A program made the translations under genes and the position numbers. A stretch of DNA of 40,429 nt from NCBI GenBank assembly GCA_945870185.1, contig CAMBRK010000038.1, forward strand, positions 1 to 40,429, written 5' to 3'. The DNA comes from Aureispira sp. CCB-QB1. GTDB taxonomy: Bacteria > Bacteroidota > Bacteroidia > Chitinophagales > Saprospiraceae. Under the pieces are notes generated by a model. The model was not told the DNA's origin, made no database searches, and worked only from the letters and a program-made list of their open reading frames with translations. Below, in pieces: positions 17,137 to 26,100 of this stretch (position 1 is its first letter; every line of letters starts with the position of its first letter).

Positions 17137-17823
17137 CTATATTTCTTGTTTTGCAAAAAGATCTGGACGCTTTTCCTTAGTGACTTTTAAAGCCATTTCG
17201 TAACGCCATTCATCTATCTTCTTCTCGTTTCCTGATAATAATACTTCTGGTACTTGATATCCTTTATAATCCGCAGGCCTGGTGTAAACAGGTGGAGCCA
17301 GTAAATCATCCTGAAAGGAATCTGTCAATGCACTAGTTTCATCATTGAGTACACCGGGAATGAGTCTTCCTACAGCATCTACAATGATTGCCGCTGCCAA
17401 CTCGCCTCCAGAAAGCACAAAATCTCCCACAGAAATTTCCATGGTTATGTGCATCTCTCGAATCCTTTGATCTATGCCTTTATAATGCCCACAAATGATG
17501 AGTAAATTTTCCATACATGAAAGCCTATTTGCCATTCGTTGATCAAAAGTTTTTCCGTCGGGTGTCATATAGATCACCTGATCATATGCTGTTTTTTCCT
17601 TAAGTTCAGAAATACAGCGATCCAAAGGCTCACACATCATGACCATACCAGCACCACCACCGTACTGCATATCATCCAATTGCTGATGCTTTCCGAGTCC
17701 ATAAGGACGAAGTGGTATCACATTGACATACAAGAGACCTTTATCTGCTGCTCTCTTCATGATAGAATGAGCAAATGGGCTCTGTAATAAGTCAGGAACA
17801 ACAGAAATAATATCTATTTTCAA
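17137..17823 (-). CDS. trmD: tRNA (guanine37-N1)-methyltransferase TrmD
   Basis: 228 residues, full length. This SPOUT-class enzyme methylates N1 of G37 in tRNAs read by C- and G-starting codons, using S-adenosylmethionine, and so prevents +1 frameshifts. Visible motifs are DDMQYGGGAGMVM (50-62), MTPDGKTFDQ (86-95), the knot region IICGHYKGIDQRI (109-121) with EISVGDFVLSGGELA (129-143), and VPEVLLSG in the C-terminal part. The bacterial rpsP-rimM-trmD-rplS operon is not kept: neighbours here are a DUF1569 gene downstream and an M20 dipeptidase 18 nt upstream on the same strand. Confidence 0.97.
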   Translation of the reverse strand: MKIDIISVVPDLLQSPFAHSIMKRAADKGLLYVNVIPLRPYGLGKHQQLDDMQYGGGAGMVMMCEPLDRCISELKEKTAYDQVIYMTPDGKTFDQRMANRLSCMENLLIICGHYKGIDQRIREMHITMEISVGDFVLSGGELAAAIIVDAVGRLIPGVLNDETSALTDSFQDDLLAPPVYTRPADYKGYQVPEVLLSGNEKKIDEWRYEMALKVTKEKRPDLFAKQEI

Positions 17824-17841
17824 TTTGTTTTATTTACAAAA

Positions 17842-19233
17842 TCAAGCCTTTTTTAATTGGGCATAATACTTATAAAAATGTGGAATGGTTTCTATCCCTT
17901 TATAATAATTAAACAAACCATAGTGCTCATTGGGTGAATGAATATCATCAGAATCCAAGCCAAAACCCATTAAAACTGTTTTGACATTGAGAACTTTCTC
18001 AAATAATGCTACTATGGGAATACTTCCACCACCGCGTACAGGAATTGGTTCTTTGCCATAAGTGTCTCTCATGGCCATGGCTGCTGCCTTATACTCAGGT
18101 GTATCTGATGGAGTCACAGCTGCTTCACCACCATGATGTGGTCTTACTGTAACCGTTATACCCGGAGGAGCGATACTTTCAAAGTAATTTTTAAATAATG
18201 ATGTTATTTGATCACTTTTCTGATTGGGTACAAGTCTCATGCTGATCTTGGCAAATGCCTTGGAAGGTAAAACTGTTTTGGCTCCTTCTCCGATGTAGCC
18301 GCCCCACATACCATTAACTTCTAAGGTAGGGCGGATGGATGTTTGCTCCAAGATGGTATATCCTTTTTCGCCCATGGTATCTGACACACCTAGTCCTTTC
18401 ATATATTCATCCCTATTAAATGGTGCCATATTCATGGCAGCACGCTCAGTATCAGAGACAACCACCACATCATCATAAAATCCGGGTATCGTGATATGTT
18501 TATTTTCGTCTTTAAGCGATGCGATCATATCACAAAGCACCTGAACAGGATTTGCAACTGCACCACCGTAAACTCCTGAATGTAAATCCTTATTAGGACC
18601 AGTAACTTCAACTTCTACATAAGATAAACCTCTAAGTCCTACTGTAATGGAAGGTATATCATTGGCTATTACCGAAGTATCAGAAATCAATACCACATCA
18701 CAAGTCAACATGCTTTGGTAATCCTGACAGAAGGTAGCAAGGTTTGATGATCCGATTTCTTCTTCTCCTTCTATCATAAATTTGACATTACATGGGAGCT
18801 GATTATTCTGGATCATAGCTTCAAAAGCTTTTACATGCATATACATTTGACCTTTATCATCACAGGAACCTCTTGCAAAAATCGCCCCATCTGGATGGAT
18901 AGTTGTCTTTTTGATCACAGGCTCAAAAGGTGGACTATCCCATAAGTCTAGTGGATCTGGAGGCTGAACATCATAGTGACCGTATACCAATACAGTAGGC
19001 AAAGCTGAGTCTAGCATATGCTCACCATATACGATGGGATGACCTTTGGTAGGATAAATCTCTACTTTGGCACATCCAGCTTTAGTCAGGCTTTCAGCTA
19101 CAAGGTCGGCTGTTTTTGCAACATCACCTTTGTATTTTGGATCTGCACTAATGGAAGGAATTCTGAGCATTTCTAGCAACTCATCCAAAAAGCGTTCCTT
19201 ATTCTCTTGAATATAATTTTGTATATTTTGCAT
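17842..19233 (-). CDS. M20-family metallodipeptidase
   Basis: 463 residues. The M20A metal site is intact: GH86-Y-D88-VQPP, then RGSC-D125/D126-KGQ, then EGEEEIGS (155-162) with the catalytic and bridging Glu residues, and a C-terminal H in DDIHSPNEH. The central dimerisation/lid domain carries DLHSGVYGG. The protein removes residues from dipeptides or short peptides using two zinc ions. No signal peptide is present, so it is cytosolic. The start is 3 nt after the stop of the S9 peptidase, and trmD follows 18 nt later. The pair with the S9 enzyme suggests stepwise peptide breakdown, the secreted enzyme first and this one inside. Confidence 0.95.
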   Translation of the reverse strand: MQNIQNYIQENKERFLDELLEMLRIPSISADPKYKGDVAKTADLVAESLTKAGCAKVEIYPTKGHPIVYGEHMLDSALPTVLVYGHYDVQPPDPLDLWDSPPFEPVIKKTTIHPDGAIFARGSCDDKGQMYMHVKAFEAMIQNNQLPCNVKFMIEGEEEIGSSNLATFCQDYQSMLTCDVVLISDTSVIANDIPSITVGLRGLSYVEVEVTGPNKDLHSGVYGGAVANPVQVLCDMIASLKDENKHITIPGFYDDVVVVSDTERAAMNMAPFNRDEYMKGLGVSDTMGEKGYTILEQTSIRPTLEVNGMWGGYIGEGAKTVLPSKAFAKISMRLVPNQKSDQITSLFKNYFESIAPPGITVTVRPHHGGEAAVTPSDTPEYKAAAMAMRDTYGKEPIPVRGGGSIPIVALFEKVLNVKTVLMGFGLDSDDIHSPNEHYGLFNYYKGIETIPHFYKYYAQLKKA

Positions 19234-19236
19234 TTT

Positions 19237-21378
19237 CTATTTATTATTTATTGAAAAATATTTATCCATATTGTAAAGCACAAAACAATATCGATCCGTT
19301 GCTTCTTCTATTGTTTTTGAAGTAGGCTTACCTGCTCCATGACCAGCACTCTTATCTATTCTGATCAGTACGGGGTTATTTCCTACATGCTTTTTCTGAA
19401 GCTCAGCTATAAACTTATAGGAATGCGCTGGCACTACCCTATCATCATGATCTGCAGTTGTTACCATCGTCGCGGGATAACTTACTCCTTTTTTTACCTG
19501 ATGCACAGGCGAGTAGTTATTGATGTATTCAAACATCTCTTTACTTTGTTCAGCTGTACCGTAATCAAATGCCCAACCTGCTCCTGCAGTAAAAGTATGA
19601 TACCTCAGCATGTCCAATACACCCACAGCAGGTAAAGCTACTTTAAATAGTTCTGGACGTTGAGTCATACAAGCACCTACGAGCAATCCACCATTAGATC
19701 CACCTGAAATGGCTAAGGTGGATGATGAAGTATGTTTTGTTGAAATTAAATATTCAGCTGCAGCTATGAAATCGTCAAACACATTTTGCTTTTGCATCTG
19801 AGTACCTGCAACATGCCATTTTTTTCCATATTCACCACCACCTCTTAAGTTGGCAACTGCGTAAATTCCACCATTTTCCATCCATACGGCATTGGAGATA
19901 CTAAATGCTGGAGTCAAGCTTATGTTAAATCCGCCATAACCATACAATATCGTAGGATTATTTCCATCCATCTTGATACCTTTTTTGTGTGTTATGATCA
20001 TAGGCACTTTGGTACCATCTTTGGATTTATAGAAAACTTGTTTGGATTCATATTGTGCCGGATCAAAATCGATACTTGGCTTGATAAATAGCTTAGACTC
20101 TCCATTGTTTGGATTCAATTGATAAATCGATCCTGGAGTAGTATAATTGGTAAATGAAAAATAAATTTCCTTTTCTTCTTTTTTAGCTCCTCCCATAGAT
20201 GCCGTACCTACACCAGGCAATGTTAAATCTCTTACCAATCCACCTTTGAAATCATATTGTTTGATCAGCGATAATGCGTCTTTCATGTAATGCGCAAAAA
20301 AATAACCACATCCAGTAGAAATACCCAAAACATTTTCCGTCTCAGGAATAAAGTCTTTCCAATTCCCAGGATTAGGGTTGGACGCATCTACTGTTACTAC
20401 CTTTTTATTAGGTGCATTTAGATTGGTCAGCATATATAAAGTGGTACCATCATTTTCGATGACATCAGTATCGTTATTGAAGTGATCCTGAATAGTTATC
20501 ATCTTAGCATTAGGCATAGAAAGATCAATCATGTACAGTTCGTTACCAGAAGTAGCATTGGATGCCGTGATAAATAAATATCGATCATCCTCACTGACTC
20601 CGCCTCCCACGTATCGACGTTTGATATCGCCACCGAAAATGACCTGGTCATTTTGTTGCCTCGAACCCAATCGATGGTAATAAAGCTTATGCTGATCTGT
20701 TTTAGCTGACAACTCACTTCCTTTAGGTTTATCATAACTAGAATAATAAAAACCTTCGTTTTTAAACCAGGATAATCCACTGAATTTGACATCCATCAAT
20801 GTATCTTCAATGATCTTTTTCTCAATAGCATCCATGATGATTACCTTTCTCCAATCGGAACCACCTTCAGATATTTGATAAGCGACTTTCGATCCATCCT
20901 TAGAAAAATTTATCCCTGCTAGTGATGTAGTTCCGTCTTTTGAAAAGGTATTGGGATCTAAAAAGATCTCAGGAGCACTTCCTTCTTTCTGTCTCCAGAG
21001 CACAAATTGGTTTTGCAATCCATTATTCTTATAGAAATAAGTAAAACTACCTTCTTTAAATGGTGCTGAAATTTTTTCATAATTCCATAACTTTTCCAAA
21101 CGAGCTTTAAATGCTGCTCTGTAAGGTATCTGATTGAGATAATCGAAAGTAACTTTATTTTGGGCATCCACCCACTGATCTGTTTCAGTAGACTTATCAT
21201 CTTCAAGCCATCTGTAAGGATCGGTCACTTCAGTTCCAAAATAAGTGTCTTTGACATTTCCTTGTTTAGTTACAGGATATTTAATTCCTTTGGAAGTTTC
21301 TTTTACTGCCATTTGATTTGTTTTGCTGCATGCTACCCATAGCAATGTGGTAACAACGAGGTAAAAATATTTGTTCAC
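19237..21378 (-). CDS. Lipoprotein prolyl oligopeptidase (S9A family)
   Basis: 713 residues. The N-terminus MNKYFYLVVTTLLWVAC is a lipoprotein signal with Cys17, so the enzyme is probably membrane-anchored on the periplasmic side. The seven-bladed propeller gate covers roughly residues 80-430. The alpha/beta-hydrolase part has YGYGGFNISL, then the nucleophile in SGGSNGGLLVG (Ser near 558), Asp in DHDDRVVPAHS (near 645) and His in SAGHGAG (near 680). The family cuts short peptides after proline. A TACTTTTG promoter box lies 89 nt upstream, and the gene forms an operon with the M20 dipeptidase 3 nt downstream. Confidence 0.96.
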   Translation of the reverse strand: MNKYFYLVVTTLLWVACSKTNQMAVKETSKGIKYPVTKQGNVKDTYFGTEVTDPYRWLEDDKSTETDQWVDAQNKVTFDYLNQIPYRAAFKARLEKLWNYEKISAPFKEGSFTYFYKNNGLQNQFVLWRQKEGSAPEIFLDPNTFSKDGTTSLAGINFSKDGSKVAYQISEGGSDWRKVIIMDAIEKKIIEDTLMDVKFSGLSWFKNEGFYYSSYDKPKGSELSAKTDQHKLYYHRLGSRQQNDQVIFGGDIKRRYVGGGVSEDDRYLFITASNATSGNELYMIDLSMPNAKMITIQDHFNNDTDVIENDGTTLYMLTNLNAPNKKVVTVDASNPNPGNWKDFIPETENVLGISTGCGYFFAHYMKDALSLIKQYDFKGGLVRDLTLPGVGTASMGGAKKEEKEIYFSFTNYTTPGSIYQLNPNNGESKLFIKPSIDFDPAQYESKQVFYKSKDGTKVPMIITHKKGIKMDGNNPTILYGYGGFNISLTPAFSISNAVWMENGGIYAVANLRGGGEYGKKWHVAGTQMQKQNVFDDFIAAAEYLISTKHTSSSTLAISGGSNGGLLVGACMTQRPELFKVALPAVGVLDMLRYHTFTAGAGWAFDYGTAEQSKEMFEYINNYSPVHQVKKGVSYPATMVTTADHDDRVVPAHSYKFIAELQKKHVGNNPVLIRIDKSAGHGAGKPTSKTIEEATDRYCFVLYNMDKYFSINNK

Positions 21379-21466
21379 TTTTGATTAGGTTTTATGATTT
21401 AATATCTTAACTAAAATGCTTTGCTCATTTTAATGTCCCTTTAAAATTAACTTCCAAAGAACACGC

Positions 21467-21474
21467 CAAAAGTA
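21467..21474 (-). promoter_or_regulatory. Bacteroidota -7 box for the S9/M20 operon
   Basis: CAAAAGTA on the plus strand is TACTTTTG on the minus strand, an exact TAnnTTTG match 89 nt before the ATG of the prolyl oligopeptidase. No clear -33 TTG is seen at the usual distance. Confidence 0.5.
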
Positions 21475-21634
21475 GCAGTATTTCACCACTTTTAAAAATA
21501 TTTGACTAAAAATAGAAACCAAATGTGTTCTAAAGTATTTTCTACTAGAAATATTTTATAATTTTGAACCCAATTTCTTTTTGACTTTAAATGATAACAT
21601 GTTTTAAGTCTTTGGATTAAAAATTCATAATTTT

Positions 21635-21648
21635 TTGATTAAAATCAA
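21635..21648. promoter_or_regulatory. Perfect FNR-type box TTGAT-N4-ATCAA
   Basis: TTGATTAAAATCAA is a perfect inverted repeat with the classical FNR/FixK/Anr layout. It ends 39 nt before the ATG of the His-rich lipoprotein that opens the Sco/cytochrome c operon. A receiver-CRP fusion regulator encoded at 38720-39766 keeps the Glu and Arg that read the TGA core in this family. Binding by that protein is inferred. Confidence 0.6.
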
Positions 21649-21687
21649 TCACCATTAAATAGTTATATAACCAATAAAAACAAATAT

Positions 21688-22107
21688 ATGAAACCCTTTT
21701 TTGCATTGATTCTTGTGGTCTTTATCGGATGTAAACACAATCATGACCAACATGACCATCATAACCATCAAACTAACGAAACAGAATCTCCACTTTACAA
21801 AGAAGTGATGTCCATACATGACGCTATTATGCCAGAAATGACCACTATTCATGATTTAAAAAAAGCTTTAAAAGCAGCTCAGGATGACTCCAATAAAGAA
21901 ATGGTTTTATCTCAAATCTTTAAACTCAATGAAGCCGATGAAGCTATGATGTCTTGGATGGCAGCTTTTAAAACACCTCAAGACACTGCTACCATCAACA
22001 CCTATCTTAACGATGAAAAAATAAAGATACAGGCAGTTAGTGATCTGATGCTAAACTCCATATTGTCATCTAATAAATTATTAGACTCTTTAAATACTGT
22101 GAAATGA
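21688..22107 (+). CDS. His-rich small lipoprotein of the Sco/cytochrome c operon
   Basis: 139 residues. The N-terminus MKPFFALILVVFIG-C15 is a lipoprotein signal. It is followed at once by a histidine-rich tether (KHNHDQHDHHNHQ, residues 16-28), which would bind Cu, Zn or Ni. The remaining 110 residues are helical, with heptad-like hydrophobic spacing, and resemble the poorly described Bacteroidota proteins annotated as viral A-type inclusion-like. The gene overlaps the Sco gene by 4 nt (ATGA), so the two are translationally coupled. The setting suggests metal handling for an oxidase, for example holding copper for Sco. This role is inferred. Confidence 0.75.
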   Translation: MKPFFALILVVFIGCKHNHDQHDHHNHQTNETESPLYKEVMSIHDAIMPEMTTIHDLKKALKAAQDDSNKEMVLSQIFKLNEADEAMMSWMAAFKTPQDTATINTYLNDEKIKIQAVSDLMLNSILSSNKLLDSLNTVK

Positions 22108-22724
22108 GTCCATTTAAATTGATTTTTTCGATGCTTTGCCTTACTGCGATTGCTTGTAATGACAGCCCAACGGAATTGCCTTATCTAGGTAACAAAGTCA
22201 TTGAAAATGGTAAAGAAATATATCATACTGTGGGCCAGTTTAATCACTATAATCAAGATAGTGTTTTGATGACCAATAAAGATTTTGCAGAATACATCTA
22301 TGTAGCTGATTTTTTCTTTACTTCTTGTCCTTCGATTTGCCCTAAAGTGGCTAAGGAAATGTTAAGAATCCATGATGCATTAAAGGACGATCCTCAAGTA
22401 AAAGTAGTCTCTTTCACTATTGACCCAATACGTGATACACCACAAAGACTTAAGCTTTATGGTGATAATTTAGGCATTGACCACAAAAAATGGATTTTTC
22501 TGACAGGAGATAAAGATGCTACCTTAGACTTGGCTGCTACATATTTTGTGGCCGCATTGGAAGATGCTGATGCTCCAGGTGGATTTGATCACTCTGGTAA
22601 AATCGTACTAATAGATAAACAAGGTCATGTGAGGTCATTTAGTGAAGGGACAGATCCGAGTACTACGCCTAAATTGATCGAAGATATTAAAAAGCTTTCA
22701 GCATCATATACTCACCCCAAGTAA
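22104..22724 (+). CDS. Sco1/SenC-family copper chaperone, lipoprotein
   Basis: 206 residues. The lipobox is TAIA-C18. The thioredoxin-like Sco domain has the copper-binding CxxxC as C75-PSI-C79 in FTSCPSICPKV and the third ligand H163 in GGFDHSGKI. TIDPIRDTPQRL (105-116) is also typical. Family members deliver copper to the CuA site of cytochrome c oxidase and keep its cysteines reduced. It would sit on the periplasmic face of a membrane. It is the middle gene of a coupled trio, overlapping the upstream gene by 4 nt and the cytochrome c gene by 1 nt. An FNR-type palindrome lies before the operon. Confidence 0.95.
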   Translation: MSPFKLIFSMLCLTAIACNDSPTELPYLGNKVIENGKEIYHTVGQFNHYNQDSVLMTNKDFAEYIYVADFFFTSCPSICPKVAKEMLRIHDALKDDPQVKVVSFTIDPIRDTPQRLKLYGDNLGIDHKKWIFLTGDKDATLDLAATYFVAALEDADAPGGFDHSGKIVLIDKQGHVRSFSEGTDPSTTPKLIEDIKKLSASYTHPK

Positions 22725-23104
22725 TGAAATATATAATGATTATTTTAGGTTTTTCGTTCATGTTGGCTTGTAATGAATCTCCTTATATGCAAGGTAAGCG
22801 ACTTTATGTAGCCAACTGCCAAAACTGCCATATGGAAGATGGCAGTGGCTTAGCTAAACTTGTACCTTCGCTTCAAGAGTCAGCACTATTAGGTTCTCCT
22901 GTGATAGCTTGTATCATTAAAAATGGTATTCAAGATACCATCAGGAATGATCAAACGTTTCTAGTCAAAGAAATGCCAGCTTTTGGAAAACTATCAGCCA
23001 CTGAGATCACCAATATCACGAATTACATCAATCACAGTTGGTACAAAAATTTTAAAGAAACAAACATAACAGAAATAGAGTCAGCTTTAAAAAATTGTCC
23101 ATAA
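22724..23104 (+). CDS. Lipid-anchored monohaem cytochrome c
   Basis: 126 residues. Lipoprotein signal MKYIMIILGFSFMLA-C16. The haem motif is C32-QN-C35-H36, with the class I axial methionine probably M84 in KEMPAFGKL, and a C-terminal helix SATEITNITNYINHSW. This is the layout of small electron-transfer cytochromes such as those feeding terminal oxidases. The start codon overlaps the stop of the Sco gene (TAATG). Together with Sco, this suggests a role in respiratory oxidase electron supply or in oxidase assembly. Confidence 0.93.
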   Translation: MKYIMIILGFSFMLACNESPYMQGKRLYVANCQNCHMEDGSGLAKLVPSLQESALLGSPVIACIIKNGIQDTIRNDQTFLVKEMPAFGKLSATEITNITNYINHSWYKNFKETNITEIESALKNCP

Positions 23105-23137
23105 TTACAATCTTAAAAACCTTTAATCCAAGGACTT

Positions 23138-26100
23138 ATGAAATTGTTTCCGCTTCTTAAATGCTTTTATTTTATGATGATTTTCTGCTTCAATAGTGAA
23201 ATACTGTGGAGTCAAACAATGCTGAAATACAACGGCAATGGCGAAAATAATCTTCCGGAATGGGCAGTAGAAATGTATAAAGACAATCCTGACTTGGGGT
23301 TAGTGATCGATAAGTATGAACAATATTACTCGGTAAATCCATTTGTAAAAAATAAACATACGCAATATTATAAGAGATTGATCAGAGAAATATCAAGAGA
23401 ACAAAAAAGAACATCTAATGAAGATAGGCAATATTTGAGCTTGATTTCAAAAAACCAATCATCAAGAACTATAAATATGTCCAATTGGCAGTGTTTGGGT
23501 CCTTTTGATTGGGACCATAGTGCCGCAGGAAGAAGTTATGCCCCAGGTTCTGCTCATGTTTATACAGTAGAACAGTCAATCTCAAATCCCAATGTCATAT
23601 ACGCAGGTACGGCTACCGCTGGCCTTTGGAGAAGTTCCAATAAAGGAATTTCATGGACTGCCCTGACAAATAACGCATTGATTTCTACTGTCTATGCTAT
23701 AGAGATTGATCATACTAATGAAAACGTTATTTATGCTTCGATGTTTAATTCGATTTATAAATCTACCAATGGAGGTACCACATTTCAGCCCACTGGCAAT
23801 AGTACATTTCAAGCTATATCATTAGATACCAGAGATATCCGCATGTTACCTTCTAATAATAATACGGTCTTTGCTTGTACAAGCAATGCCCTTTACAGAA
23901 CCATTGACGGAGGAACTACTTGGACCAATGTGGTTTCTGGAGATTTTCAGGAGGTCGAAATACATCCTACAAATAACAATGTAATCTATGCTGTAAAAAA
24001 GTCTGGAACTGCAACGCAGTTTTTTAAGTCTACCAATGGTGGTTCTAGTTTTACACAAATCATAAATGGATGGCCTGTACCGCCTGCTAATGGAAATCAA
24101 GAAAGAACCGAAATTTCTGTGTCGCCACACAATCCCAATTACGTTTTTGCACATTGCTCAGGATTAGCCAATGGTGGTAGCGGACTTTATGGAGTATACG
24201 TAAGCTCTGACCAAGGTCAATCATGGACATTCAGATGTTGTGGACCTCAGCCTGCTGGACCTCCTTCACTTTCCAACCCTAATCTTATGGGATGGAGTGA
24301 TGATGGTACAGATGATGGCGGACAATATTACTATGATATGGGTTTTGCTGTATCACCGACTAATAGCGATTCCATCTTTTTGGCAGGTGTAAATTTATGG
24401 GTTTCAAGTAATGGTGGCACTTCATTTACTTGTCCAGCCAAATGGTCTCATCCTCACAAAGCCAATTATGTGCATGCCGATATCCACGACATTAACTATT
24501 ACAACCATACAAGAGAATTGTGGATAGCATGCGATGGTGGAATTTTTTATTCCAATAATAATGGCTCAAGTTTCCAAAGAAGAAATATTGGTATTTTTGG
24601 TACAGATTTTTGGGGTTTTGGACAAGGATGGTGGTACGGAGATGTAATGTTAGGCGGAGCTTATCACAATGGAACATTACTCAAAGAAGAAAATGTTTAT
24701 CAAAATGACTGGCTATGTACAGATGGAGGTGACGGAACTTTAGGTTTTGTAAATCCAGGCCTAGATCGTCAGGTTTATAGCTGGTTTGACATTAAGAAAC
24801 TAAAATCAAACCGAACAGTAAGTCCTGAAACGAGAGCATTTGATTTCAAACCTAATAACACATACATCACAGGACAATCCAATGACTTACTTATTCACCC
24901 AGCATATTATGGTCATTGGTTGACAGGATACCAAACAAAACTTTACCAAACCAAAGATAATGGCTATACATTTACTGAGATATCTGACTTTGGGGCAAAT
25001 ATAGCTTCAGCAGCCCAAAGCTGGTCAAATCCAAACGTTCTTTATGCATGTACGTTTCCTGGATGGTGGAGTACAAAACGTATATTCAGATCCGTCAATG
25101 CTGGTGTAAACTGGGTAGAAATTACGCCTACTTCTGCACAATTGAATGGTAATATATGGATACCCTATGATATTGTAGTAGATCATGATGATCCTATGAA
25201 AATCTGGATTGTAAGAACATCTATGTATGATAGTAATATCAATGGATTTGCTGTATATCACTCTACTAACGGAGGTGATAACTGGCAAAATATAAGTGGT
25301 ACAGGATTAAATGGCCATTCACCTACCAGTTGTTATTTACAAAAAGGGACCAATGGTGGGCTTTATATTGGCACAAGGCGAGGAGTTTTTTATAAAAACA
25401 GTACTATGCCAGAATGGATACTATATAACACTGGATTACCTACTCTTACTCATAGTACAAGAATGGAAGGGTTTTACAGAAAACAAAAACTAAGAAATGC
25501 AACTACCAGGTCTGTTTGGGAAACAGATTTTTATGAAAATAGTACCCCTAAAGCATATCCATCTGCTCAAACGGATAAGATATTTTGCTCGAGAGACACC
25601 ATCTATTTCGTGGATCATTCTGTAGTAACAGATCAAAACGTAAGTTGGTCATGGTCATTTCCTGGAGGTACCCCAGCATCATCTAACCTAAGAAATCCTA
25701 AAGTCATCTATCCTGCATCAGGCAGTTATGATGTGACATTGACAGTAAGTGATATCCATGGTAGTTCTACCAAAACGATCCAAAATATGATCTTAGTGGA
25801 AAATCAATGTGCTCCCGAAACTATCGCTGGCAAATCTCTATTGGCAAGTGGAACCAATAAACATGGAAGCGTTCCCAACGCCAACCTTACTAATGTGAAC
25901 ACACTTACAGTTACCGCATGGGTAAAACCTAATGGTATTCAACCAGACTATAGTGCTATTTTCATGGGAGATGGAACAAATGCTGCTGGATTTAACTTCA
26001 AAGATGGTACCAACAAATTGGCATATCATTGGCCAGGTGGTCAGTGGTTTTGGAATAGTAATATCAATGTACCCCAAGATGAATGGAGTTTTGTAGCCAT

